Of a DNA stretch of 51,393 nt, positions 7,547 to 15,344 are shown one piece after another. The DNA is taken from the NCBI GenBank assembly GCA_017441005.1, contig JAFSAM010000074.1, forward strand, positions 1 to 51,393. Reading direction: 5' to 3'. The position numbers and the translations under genes were made by a program. The DNA is from Clostridia bacterium. Its GTDB lineage: Bacteria > Bacillota > Clostridia > Oscillospirales > CAG-272. The notes below the pieces were generated by a model. The model searched no databases. It was not told the origin of the DNA and was given only the letters and a program-made list of their open reading frames with translations. The stretch's first letter is position 1, and the number at the start of each line of letters is the position of its first letter.

Positions 7547-7797
7547 AGTTTGTTAAGTTTATACTCTTCCCCACTCTCTGTGGAATAGTACTCGGTATGA
7601 TGATCGCCCACTATACACAAAACATCAGCGCACTTTCATGGTTGTCATACGGTCTGAACTTCGGCACAGATGCTCCCCTTGTACTCGATCTCGGCATATT
7701 CACACTCACGTTCGGTATATCGATAATGCTGAACGTTGCCACGATACTCTGTGTTGTTATCTCTCTGCTCGTGGCAAAATCAATTTTTAAGCGTTAA
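7543..7797 (+). CDS. Small membrane protein, DUF4321 family
   Basis: 84-aa protein with two hydrophobic segments (about residues 5-24 and 50-78) and a basic C-terminus (KSIFKR). Size, topology and position directly before maf and the mre genes match DUF4321 proteins of Clostridia. Function is unknown. Its ATG lies inside the zapA stop (ATGA), so the two are probably translated in a coupled manner. Confidence 0.75.
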   Translation: MKFVKFILFPTLCGIVLGMMIAHYTQNISALSWLSYGLNFGTDAPLVLDLGIFTLTFGISIMLNVATILCVVISLLVAKSIFKR

Positions 7798-7807
7798 GGT
7801 ACTATAT

Positions 7808-8392
7808 ATGAAAATTATACTGGCATCAAAATCTCCCCGCCGACGCAAGATGTTTGACGAGCTCGGAATAGAGCATACCCTCTGGGACGGCGAGGTAGAC
7901 GAAAGGCTTAACGGAGTATATCCCCCAAACGAGCAGGTAAGATTAATTGCGACAAAAAAAGCAAGAGCTTGCTTTGAAGATCTAAAAGACAATGACAGCC
8001 TTATCATTTCGGCAGATACAGTAGTCGCTCTCGGGAACCGCATCCTCGGAAAGCCGAAGGACGACGACGATGCGAGAAATATGCTGAAAAGCATGAGCGG
8101 TACTGTCCATTACGTATTCTCGGGCGTTTGTGCAATATACAATGGCAAGACAGTGGCCGATTCTGAAGTGACCGAGATCAAATTCAGGGACGTTACCGAC
8201 CGCGAGATCGAAAGATATCTGGCTACAAACGAGCATAAGGATAAAGCAGGCTCTTACGGCATTCAGGAAAAGGGCGGCTATTTTGTCGAAAGAGTAAACG
8301 GCGATATAAATAACGTCGTGGGTCTGCCCATTCTAAAGCTGCGCAACATGATATTCGATGAGTTCGGAATAGATATTTTTGATTTAGATTAA
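7808..8392 (+). CDS. maf: Maf-family nucleoside triphosphate pyrophosphatase
   Basis: 194-aa house-cleaning enzyme hydrolysing non-canonical NTPs to NMP and pyrophosphate. It has the N-terminal Maf signature ASKSPRRRKM, the SADTVVAL acidic motif, and the KPKDDDDARNMLKSMSG region. The ATG at 7808 with AAGGT upstream starts precisely at the conserved MKIILASKSPRR; the frame is open further upstream but lacks support. Maf genes are often linked to mreBCD. Confidence 0.93.
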   Translation: MKIILASKSPRRRKMFDELGIEHTLWDGEVDERLNGVYPPNEQVRLIATKKARACFEDLKDNDSLIISADTVVALGNRILGKPKDDDDARNMLKSMSGTVHYVFSGVCAIYNGKTVADSEVTEIKFRDVTDREIERYLATNEHKDKAGSYGIQEKGGYFVERVNGDINNVVGLPILKLRNMIFDEFGIDIFDLD

Positions 8393-8411
8393 TAAAAAAA
8401 GAGGTGTAAGT

Positions 8412-9410
8412 GTGGCAAGAATAATAGGCGTTGATTTAGGCACGTCCAACACGTACATATACAGAAAAGGCAGAGGAATAATCGTAAGAGAGCCCTCGGT
8501 AATAGCCATAGACGAAGAAAAAAGCAAGGTGATTGCTCTCGGTCAGGCGGCATATTCGATGCTCGGAAAGGAGCCTGCGGGTATAAAGGCAACACGCCCC
8601 ATTCGCGACGGCGTGATCGCGGAATTTGACGTGACGGTTGCAATGCTCCACGGTTTTTTTGTAAAGGCTGCGGGAAAAGGCAGTTTGAACAGACCTAACG
8701 TGATACTCGCCGTTTCAAACAGCATAACCGAGGTTGAAAAAAGAGCTCTTGAGGAGGCGGCCAATGAAGCGGGCGCAAGAAGCGTCGCAATAATTCCCTC
8801 TCCATTTGCGGCGGCACTCGGAGCAGGACTTCCGATAGAAGAGCCGAGAGGAAGTATGATAGTAAATATTGGCGGCGGCACGACCGACGTTGCGGTAATG
8901 AGTCTCGGCGGAATAATCCAGTGCAACTCGGTGAGAGTGGGCGGCGACGAAATAGACGAGGCGATCGCCTCGTATTTGAAGCGCAAATACAATCTCATAA
9001 TCAGCCTCACTGATGCCGAGGAATTAAAGAGAAGGATGGGCACGATCTCCCCCACGGCCGAGGAAATAACCGAAGAGGTACACGGCAGAGATGCGGTAAG
9101 CGGTCTTCCCGCTGCCGTAAAGATCAAAAACACCGAATTAAAAGAGCCCATTACAGAACAGCTTGCAAAAATAACCGAATGCATAAGAAACACCCTTGAG
9201 AAGCTGCATCCCGAGCTTTCGGCAGACATTCACGATTACGGAATGACGCTCTCGGGCGGCGGAGCATTGCTTGACGGTATAAGCGAGTATTACTCAAAAA
9301 AATTCGGCTTCGAGGTAAAGACGGCGCAAAATCCGCTCGACTGTTGCGTCGAGGGAATCAAAAAGGTGATCGAGCTCTTTCCCGAGGCTGTCAGCTTCAA
9401 TTCAAAATAA
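8412..9410 (+). CDS. mreB: Rod-shape-determining protein MreB
   Basis: 332-aa bacterial actin that forms membrane-associated filaments guiding lateral wall synthesis. It has the phosphate 1 motif GVDLGTSNTYIY, phosphate 2 IVNIGGGTTDVAVMSLGG, and the adenosine motif LSGGGALLDG. The GTG start follows GAGGTG. Directly upstream of mreC with a 15-nt gap. Mbl- or MreBH-type paralogues cannot be separated without a tree, but the mreCD-mrdA context supports MreB. Confidence 0.95.
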   Translation: MARIIGVDLGTSNTYIYRKGRGIIVREPSVIAIDEEKSKVIALGQAAYSMLGKEPAGIKATRPIRDGVIAEFDVTVAMLHGFFVKAAGKGSLNRPNVILAVSNSITEVEKRALEEAANEAGARSVAIIPSPFAAALGAGLPIEEPRGSMIVNIGGGTTDVAVMSLGGIIQCNSVRVGGDEIDEAIASYLKRKYNLIISLTDAEELKRRMGTISPTAEEITEEVHGRDAVSGLPAAVKIKNTELKEPITEQLAKITECIRNTLEKLHPELSADIHDYGMTLSGGGALLDGISEYYSKKFGFEVKTAQNPLDCCVEGIKKVIELFPEAVSFNSK

Positions 9411-9425
9411 CAGGAGAAAAACACA

Positions 9426-10265
9426 TTGAAGAATCTGTTTCAAAACAAATTTATGGTTGTGCTTATAGTAATTTCCATATTGCTTGTAGGTACTACCTCC
9501 TTCATATCGGCACTCGGGTACACCTCTTACGTGAGAAACGCAATAGGTGTAGTTCTCACGCCCATACAAGAGGGAGCTAACTTTGTTTTTGACGGCATAG
9601 AAGATATTTTTACATCCGACGAGGATTATAAAAGGCTGGAAAAAGAAAATAAGGAGCTAAAAGAAAAGCTCGCGAAGCAGGAGGAAGAACTTGCTAAGGC
9701 ACAGCTTGCCCTCGAAGAAAACAGACAACTGAAAGAATATTTCGGAATAAAAGAGGAGCATACCGACTGCACCTTTGAAAACGCAACCGTCACGGGCAGA
9801 CAGTCAAACACCTATAATACCGTTCTTACGGTAAACAAGGGCTCGTATCACGGAATAAAACCGGGGATGCCGGTAATCGACAACCTTGGAGTGATCGGTT
9901 GTGTCAGCGAGGTCGGACTCACCTGGTCTAAGGTCACATTGTTGACAGAGCCCGATTTTTCCATCGGTGTTTCCGTCGAGAAAAACAGCGAGACAGGCAT
10001 TTGTTCCGGCAGCTTTGCAGCCTCAAAAAACGGACTCTGCATTTTAACCCATCTCCCCGATGAAACAGAGGTCAGCGTCGGCGACAGAATTGTCACATCC
10101 GACAGCAGCACACTTTTTCCGAAGGGACTGACAGTGGGCAAGGTAGAGGCTATCGACTACGATACAGTCTCGCGCGAAAAGATATGCTACATCAAACCGT
10201 CGGCAGACTTAAAAAACGCCGACAGTGTAATGATAATCACCGATTTTAAGGATATTTATGAATAA
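9426..10265 (+). CDS. mreC: Rod-shape-determining protein MreC
   Basis: 279-aa bitopic membrane protein of the elongasome. One N-terminal transmembrane helix (about 9-30), then a coiled coil (about 68-108, KENKELKEKLAKQEEEL), then the extracytoplasmic beta domain with VTGRQSNTYN, NKGSYHGIKPGMPVI and ILTHLPDETEVSVGDRIVTS. TTG start with AGGAG upstream. It overlaps mreD by 8 nt. Confidence 0.93.
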   Translation: MKNLFQNKFMVVLIVISILLVGTTSFISALGYTSYVRNAIGVVLTPIQEGANFVFDGIEDIFTSDEDYKRLEKENKELKEKLAKQEEELAKAQLALEENRQLKEYFGIKEEHTDCTFENATVTGRQSNTYNTVLTVNKGSYHGIKPGMPVIDNLGVIGCVSEVGLTWSKVTLLTEPDFSIGVSVEKNSETGICSGSFAASKNGLCILTHLPDETEVSVGDRIVTSDSSTLFPKGLTVGKVEAIDYDTVSREKICYIKPSADLKNADSVMIITDFKDIYE

Positions 10266-10803
10266 ACGTTTTTCATTGGGATCAGTACTCGATATAGCTG
10301 TCTACGGAATTCTTGCCGCAATTATGGCAGTATTGCAAACTACACTTATGCATCGCATCCCCGTTTACGGTGCAATTGCCGACATAGTAATAGGTGCAGT
10401 ATGCTGTATAGGCATATACCGTGGCGAAAATACGGCGGCGGCATTCGGTCTTTTTGCGGGGCTGTGTGTCGATGCATTGGGAACGACGGGAGTCTCCCTT
10501 CTTCCGCTTTTTTATACCCTTACAGGCTACGTATGCGGTCGGATCGGCACAAACGCAAGAGAGGGTGCGCGTTTTACTGCGTATCTGATCACAGTTCCCT
10601 TTCTCTGTCTTGCAAGGACTCTTTTCTCGTTACTCAACCATATAATCAATTATTTCGGGGATATCGATTTCGGCATACTGTTTTTATACATACTCCTGCC
10701 CGAGCTTCTCTATACGGCAGTCGTCTGCATTCCCGTTTTTATAATAGTGAAATTTTTTGAAATTCCTGTAATAATCGCAAGAAAGAGAGGCGGTCTGTAT
10801 TGA
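10258..10803 (+). CDS. mreD: Rod-shape-determining protein MreD
   Basis: 181-aa polytopic membrane protein with about five hydrophobic helices and conserved-looking GLFAGLCVDALGTTGVSLLPLFY. Acts with MreB/C and PBP2 in cell elongation. The ATG lies inside the mreC 3' end, and its stop overlaps the TTG start of the next gene, so the cluster is tightly coupled. Confidence 0.9.
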   Translation: MNKRFSLGSVLDIAVYGILAAIMAVLQTTLMHRIPVYGAIADIVIGAVCCIGIYRGENTAAAFGLFAGLCVDALGTTGVSLLPLFYTLTGYVCGRIGTNAREGARFTAYLITVPFLCLARTLFSLLNHIINYFGDIDFGILFLYILLPELLYTAVVCIPVFIIVKFFEIPVIIARKRGGLY

Positions 10804-12896
10804 AAAAAAACGGCAGATTCCATTTCAGATACATATTGCTGACCTCGATTTTGATAATATCCTGCGCTCTCTTCTTTGCAAGAGTGATATATCTGCAGGT
10901 CAATGCTCCCGAAAAAGAGACGTCAGTTGAGTATACCACAAGAACACTGACTGTCAAGGCAATACGAGGCGAGATATTTGACAGAAACGGCAATGCGCTT
11001 GTCTCGAACGAATATACCTATAATGTATATCTTGACGGCGGAAGCTTCCCAAGGGGCAATCATGAAGCCAACAAAGCGGTGAGCTTATTGACGGATATCC
11101 TCGGAAACAAGATCAAAACCGACAATTTCCCAATAGAGTATATTGACAGTGAGCTGTCGCTTAAAGATCTTGACCGAGACAGTTCTGTGTATAAGAGCTT
11201 TATAAAAATGCTTGACCGCTTCAGCCTGCCGAGGACGGCTGACTGTGAGGAGTTGTACGCTTATCTTACAAAAAGATACGGGCTGACCGACAATGACGGA
11301 AATCCCGCTTTTGACGAAGAAAAAACGCTGGCAATAATGGCATTGCGTTACGAGGCTGAAAGCCGCGATTTCAGCGCATCCAATCCGTTTACTGTTGCAT
11401 ACGGCATAAGCGACGACGATATCACAGCACTTGAGGAAGCAAACATCAAGGGCGTTTCCATCGAGAAAAGCGCAAAAAGAGTATACAATTATCCCGGTTA
11501 CGCCAGCCATATCTTAGGCAGAACAGGCCCAATACAGTCCGAGGACCTCGATTACTATACCGAAAAAGGCTATTCGATGAATGCGATCGTGGGAATAGAC
11601 GGAGTAGAAAAGGCTTTTGAAGAATATTTGCGCGGAGTGGACGGCACATTGGTTATAGTCGAGGACCTTGACGGAAACAGGATCGACGAATACTACAAGA
11701 CCGAGCCTATCCCCGGCAAGGACGTTTATCTGACGATCGACATCGGTCTGCAGATCACCGCCGAGGATTCATTGGCATATAACGTCGGCTACATACGAGA
11801 CAAGGCAAATCAAACAATTGAAAAAGAAACGAAAGAAAATACCGATGAAAACGGCAACCTCCTTCCCGATGCAGAAATACCGAAATATATAGGCGAGGAC
11901 GTAACGTCGGGCGCGGCAACCCTTGTCAACCCCAACAACGGCGAAATATACGCCATAGCATCATATCCCACGTATGACCTTTCGACTTATCTTGAGGACT
12001 ACAGCAAGCTACTAAATGCAGAGCACACTCCCCTTTTCAACCGAGCGCTTCTTGGCACCTATGAGCCCGGATCCACCTTCAAGGTCGGTGTCGCCGGCGC
12101 AGCCCTCGAGAACGGTGTGATCACACCGTCGACCACCATATTTGACAGCGGAGTATACAAATATTATCCGGACTTTCAACCGGAATGCTGGATATATACC
12201 GCCCACGGCTACGGCCACGGTAATGTTAACGTAATATCGGCGATACAGCATTCCTGCAACTATTTCTTTTACGACGTAGGCAGACAGCTCACAATTGAAA
12301 AAATGAATGCATATATGAAGGACTTAGGGCTCGGAGAATTGACGGGAATCGAGCTGCCCGAAAAAAAAGGCATTCTGGCAGGACCCGAATACAGCTCCTC
12401 GGTGAACAAGGTCTGGGTACCCGGAGACACCGTGCAGGCATCGATCGGTCAGAGCGACAACAACTTTACCCCTCTTCAGATTTCTATGTATTTGTCGACC
12501 ATAATAAACGGCGGAAACAGATACCAAGCACATCTGCTTTATGCCGTAAAGGAATACGGAACAGACACCGTTATATATCAGCCCGTCCCCACCGTTCTCA
12601 ATACGGTAAGCCTATCCGAAGAAACCCTTGACGTACTGAAAATGGGTATGAAAAGCGTTATGGAGCAAGGAACGGCTGCCCCCGTATTTGCCGATTACCC
12701 GATGGAGATCGGAGGAAAGACCGGTACAGCGCAGGTCGGAACGACAAGAAGCCACAACGGTATTTTTATGGCATTCGCCCCTTATGACGATCCGCAGATA
12801 GTTGCATCGTGTATAATCGAGCAGGCTGGCGGCAGTAACGACTGCGGTATCACGATACGAAGAATGTTCAACGATTATTTCAATATTACCGAATAA
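10800..12896 (+). CDS. mrdA: Penicillin-binding protein 2 (elongation-specific transpeptidase)
   Basis: 698-aa class B PBP. One N-terminal membrane anchor (about 10-30), a dimerisation/pedestal domain (RGEIFDRNGNALVSN at about 56-70), then the transpeptidase domain with S425TFK (PGSTFK), S485CN and K640TG (GGKTGTAQ). It crosslinks lateral peptidoglycan and is the target of beta-lactams. The start is TTG at 10800, overlapping the mreD stop. Insertions around 130-190 and 335-365 make it somewhat longer than E. coli PBP2. Confidence 0.95.
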   Translation: MKKNGRFHFRYILLTSILIISCALFFARVIYLQVNAPEKETSVEYTTRTLTVKAIRGEIFDRNGNALVSNEYTYNVYLDGGSFPRGNHEANKAVSLLTDILGNKIKTDNFPIEYIDSELSLKDLDRDSSVYKSFIKMLDRFSLPRTADCEELYAYLTKRYGLTDNDGNPAFDEEKTLAIMALRYEAESRDFSASNPFTVAYGISDDDITALEEANIKGVSIEKSAKRVYNYPGYASHILGRTGPIQSEDLDYYTEKGYSMNAIVGIDGVEKAFEEYLRGVDGTLVIVEDLDGNRIDEYYKTEPIPGKDVYLTIDIGLQITAEDSLAYNVGYIRDKANQTIEKETKENTDENGNLLPDAEIPKYIGEDVTSGAATLVNPNNGEIYAIASYPTYDLSTYLEDYSKLLNAEHTPLFNRALLGTYEPGSTFKVGVAGAALENGVITPSTTIFDSGVYKYYPDFQPECWIYTAHGYGHGNVNVISAIQHSCNYFFYDVGRQLTIEKMNAYMKDLGLGELTGIELPEKKGILAGPEYSSSVNKVWVPGDTVQASIGQSDNNFTPLQISMYLSTIINGGNRYQAHLLYAVKEYGTDTVIYQPVPTVLNTVSLSEETLDVLKMGMKSVMEQGTAAPVFADYPMEIGGKTGTAQVGTTRSHNGIFMAFAPYDDPQIVASCIIEQAGGSNDCGITIRRMFNDYFNITE

Positions 12897-12917
12897 AACC
12901 AAATGGAGGACAACTTG

Positions 12918-14114
12918 ATGAAAAAGATTTTGATTGCCGTTTTATTGATACTGGCGACATTAATGTGCATATCGTGTGGCGAAGAAAAAATCGACACGGG
13001 CAACTTCACCGTCGAATTTGATAAAAAGAATAACACCGCCACAATAACGGGATACACCGCAAAAGACGAAAGCATCACCATCCCCGAAAAATTCGGTAAA
13101 TATACCGTCACTACCATCGGAAGAAACGCTTTTAAGGAAAACTACGACGTTTCGGAAATAGTATTCCCCGCGACACTGAAAACAATAGAGGCATCGGCTT
13201 TTGAGCTCTGCGTAAGCCTTAAAGAAGTGACCCTCCCCTCTTCACTTGAAAAGCTCGGTAACACTGCATTTGCAAGCTGCAGAAAGCTTGAGAAGGTAAG
13301 TATCCCCTCAAACGTAAGCGAGATCGGTATTTGTGCGTTTACAGGCTGTATTGCTTTGGACGAGATAACAGTCGACGAGGCAAATGCGGCTTACAGCTCG
13401 GATATAGACGGCGTTCTGTTCAATAAAGACAAGACAATACTCATCCAATATCCATTGGGAAGCTCACTTGTCGAATACGAGATCCCCGAAGAAACCACCG
13501 AAATATCAAGCTATGCCTTCGAAAAGGCAAAAAAGCTTGAAAGCATAATTGCTCCATCCTCCTTAAAAACAGTTGGAAGCTACGCCTTCCAGGCTTCAAG
13601 CGTCAGAAAAGTAAAATTCGAAAGTGTCGAGACGATAGACAATTTTGCTTTCAATGAGTCAAAGCTGCAATATGCAGAGCTCGGAAACACACTCAAAAAA
13701 ATCGGTGATTCCGCTTTTGGCTGGTGCACCTCGCTTAGCAACGTAAATCTACCCGCTTCCGTTGAAACGATCGGCACCTCCGCATTCTATATGTGTACCG
13801 CTATTGATTGCTATCTGGTCGACAAGGACAACAAGAATTATGCAACCGACGAGCACGGAGTTCTCTTTAATAAAGATATGACAATATTGCTCTATTACCC
13901 CAATGCAAGAGAACTTCACGAATACACAGTCCCCAATACCGTCACCAAAATTTCTACCCGCGCCTTCAGTCCCTCACTTAACTTAAGCAAGGTAACCATT
14001 CCAGACTCGGTCGAAATAATCGAGGAATATGCCTTCGCTCAATGCGCAAACCTAAAAGACGTAATATACGAGGGAACACAACCGCAAAGCATCGCCGAAA
14101 ACGCATTTGAATAA
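12918..14114 (+). CDS. BspA-type leucine-rich-repeat lipoprotein
   Basis: 398-aa surface protein with a hydrophobic signal (MKKILIAVLLILATL) and a lipobox-like CISC placing the lipidated Cys at 20. About ten LRR_5 (BspA/TpLRR) repeats follow, recognisable by units such as TIGRNAFKENYDVSEIVFP, EIGICAFTGC and TIGTSAFYMC. Two repeats are interrupted by the insert DIDGVLFNKDKTILIQYP. The ATG at 12918 is about 8 nt after GGAGG; an upstream ATG at 12903 precedes that site. LRR_5 domains mediate binding to proteins or matrices. It sits 21 nt after mrdA and so belongs to the cell-shape operon, an unusual place for such a gene. Confidence 0.88.
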   Translation: MKKILIAVLLILATLMCISCGEEKIDTGNFTVEFDKKNNTATITGYTAKDESITIPEKFGKYTVTTIGRNAFKENYDVSEIVFPATLKTIEASAFELCVSLKEVTLPSSLEKLGNTAFASCRKLEKVSIPSNVSEIGICAFTGCIALDEITVDEANAAYSSDIDGVLFNKDKTILIQYPLGSSLVEYEIPEETTEISSYAFEKAKKLESIIAPSSLKTVGSYAFQASSVRKVKFESVETIDNFAFNESKLQYAELGNTLKKIGDSAFGWCTSLSNVNLPASVETIGTSAFYMCTAIDCYLVDKDNKNYATDEHGVLFNKDMTILLYYPNARELHEYTVPNTVTKISTRAFSPSLNLSKVTIPDSVEIIEEYAFAQCANLKDVIYEGTQPQSIAENAFE

Positions 14115-14128
14115 TAAACAGTATTCGC

Positions 14129-14165
14129 GATCCCCCGTACAAAGCTGTACGGGGGATCATTTTTC
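14129..14165 (+). terminator. Terminator of the zapA-mre operon
   Basis: GATCCCCCGTACA (14129-14141) pairs with TGTACGGGGGATC (14146-14158), a 13-bp perfect stem with a 4-nt loop, followed by ATTTTT. Confidence 0.95.
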
Positions 14166-14222
14166 GTCTTTTGGCATTGCGCTCTATTCACATTTTGTTT
14201 ACATTTATATTTCAATGAAATC

Positions 14223-14251
14223 TTGACATAAAAAAGTCCTTATGATATAAT
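14223..14251 (+). promoter_or_regulatory. Promoter of the tRNA gene
   Basis: TTGACA (14223-14228), 17-bp spacer, TATAAT (14246-14251): perfect consensus, 26 nt before the mature tRNA 5' end. Confidence 0.92.
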
Positions 14252-14277
14252 AATAAAAGCCGATTAAAAAAACAATC

Positions 14278-14354
14278 GGGCCATTAGCTCAGTTGGTTAG
14301 AGCTACCGGCTCATAACCGGTTGGTCCGGGGTTCGAGTCCCTGATGGCCCACCA
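14278..14354 (+). tRNA. tRNA-Met (CAT); tRNA-Ile2 (k2CAU) not excluded
   Basis: 77-nt cloverleaf with encoded CCA. Acceptor GGGCCAT (14278-14284)/ATGGCCC (14344-14350), D-stem GCTC/GAGC, anticodon stem ACCGG/CCGGT with loop CTCATAA and anticodon CAT at 14312-14314, T-loop TTCGAGT. The G1-C72 pair excludes initiator tRNA. Elongator Met and lysidine-modified Ile2 both carry CAT and share this loop sequence; their identity elements cannot be fully separated by eye. Confidence 0.93.
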
Positions 14355-14390
14355 GAAAACGACAGATTCCGAAAGGAATCTGTCGTTTTC
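14355..14390 (+). terminator. Terminator of the tRNA gene
   Basis: GAAAACGACAGATTCC (14355-14370), GAAA loop, GGAATCTGTCGTTTTC (14375-14390): a perfect 16-bp stem with a T-run, starting at the base after the encoded CCA. Confidence 0.92.
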
Positions 14391-14575
14391 AATTAAATCC
14401 ACCCTTACAGGTGGGTGAAATATTGCTACGCAATGTGAAATACGCCTGCGGCGTATGAAATTCGCCTCGCCGGCGAGTGGGTGGATTTAATTTCATTTGA
14501 TGCGATAGCATCAAATTTCACAATTTACGAAGTAAATTATTTCACCGTGAGCGCAAGCGAACGATTTCACTAAAG
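14391..14575. repeat. Array of short hairpins separated by GTGAAAT/ATTTCAC
   Basis: A 14-bp perfect inverted repeat, AATTAAATCCACCC (14391-14404) and its complement (14479-14492), encloses small hairpins ATTGC-TAC-GCAAT (14422-14434), ATACGCC-TGC-GGCGTAT (14440-14456) and the palindrome CTCGCCGGCGAG (14466-14477). Two more follow: ATTTGATGC-GATA-GCATCAAAT (14495-14516) and AATTTAC-GAA-GTAAATT (14522-14538). Junctions on the left read GTGAAAT or ATGAAAT; those on the right read ATTTCAC or ATTTCAT. No protein is encoded. It looks like a mobile or structured non-coding element beside a tRNA gene. Confidence 0.7.
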
Positions 14576-14693
14576 ACTGTAAGAGTTCGAATCCATACGC
14601 AGAAATGGCAAAAACATCTTTTTGTTCTCATCTCTTTTCTCTATACTCGTACTTCAGAAAAAAACTCTCCACGAAAATATATTAACCATACTA

Positions 14694-14722
14694 TTGATTT
14701 ACGACAAAAACTGTGCTATTAT
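14694..14722 (+). promoter_or_regulatory. Promoter of the 14766 gene
   Basis: TTGATT (14694-14699), 17-bp spacer, TATTAT (14717-14722), about 43 nt upstream of the ATG. Between the hairpin array and this promoter (14576-14693) I see only a tRNA T-loop-like GTTCGAATCC near 14585, without a pairing stem. Confidence 0.6.
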
Positions 14723-14765
14723 GTACATATATGAATAAAAAATAAACAAACTCGGAGGTTATTAT

Positions 14766-15290
14766 ATGGATAACAGAGTAAGAGCTTTCATCGACCAAAA
14801 AAAATCAGAAAAATATGCCAAGGAATATGCACAAAAAAACGACGTACTGATTAGGTTGGGATTATATGACAAGGTGTATTCCCCTATTCCGCTGAGCGGC
14901 CCCACAAGTGAATATCCAAACAGCGAATGGGACTATAATACAAACTCCTACAAATACTATAGATGCGTTCCGTTCGAAGTATCGGATGCGGAATTTGAAG
15001 AGCTCTTAAAGTATACGGGCAAATCAAAGGAAACAGGAGTGTTTGCGAATATCGGCAAAAAGCTTAAGCTCCTTGCAAACGTCATGTTTTGGCTCACTTT
15101 TATCGGATCACTTGTCTGCGGCCTCATTTTTATCATTGTAGGTATGGACGGCGATGAAGATCTGCTGTTTGCCGGACTCCCCCTATTGGCAATCGGACCC
15201 ATATTCGCATGGCTTTCAAACTGCCTGCTTTACGGCTTCGGTGAATTGATCGACAAGACGTCGCAGATTGAAAAGAATACCCGCAAATAA
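14766..15290 (+). CDS. Hypothetical protein with two C-terminal membrane segments
   Basis: 174 aa. The N-terminal ~95 residues are soluble, starting with a charged helix (RAFIDQKKSEKYAKEYAQKN), followed by a Pro/Tyr-rich stretch. Two hydrophobic helices (about 99-125 and 133-155) then precede a charged tail. GGAGG precedes the ATG by about 7 nt, and promoter and terminator frame it as a single gene. I do not recognise the family. Confidence 0.8.
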   Translation: MDNRVRAFIDQKKSEKYAKEYAQKNDVLIRLGLYDKVYSPIPLSGPTSEYPNSEWDYNTNSYKYYRCVPFEVSDAEFEELLKYTGKSKETGVFANIGKKLKLLANVMFWLTFIGSLVCGLIFIIVGMDGDEDLLFAGLPLLAIGPIFAWLSNCLLYGFGELIDKTSQIEKNTRK

Positions 15291-15303
15291 ATTTTATACA
15301 AAC

Positions 15304-15336
15304 AAAAAATCCGTTGTGAAAACAACGGATTTTTTA
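15304..15336. terminator. Bidirectional terminator
   Basis: AAAAAATCCGTTGT-GAAA-ACAACGGATTTTTT: 14-bp stem with T-runs on both strands, serving the 14766 gene (plus) and the 15345 gene (minus). Confidence 0.92.
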
Positions 15337-15344
15337 TTAATTCA

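Noticed and set aside
14278..14354. Initiator tRNA-fMet
   Set aside because: Initiator tRNA has an unpaired 1-72 position; here G1-C72 pairs and the anticodon stem lacks the three consecutive G-C pairs in initiator arrangement.
14391..14592. CRISPR array
   Set aside because: The repeated unit is only about 7 nt, spacers are themselves palindromic, repeat orientation flips midway, and no cas genes are present.
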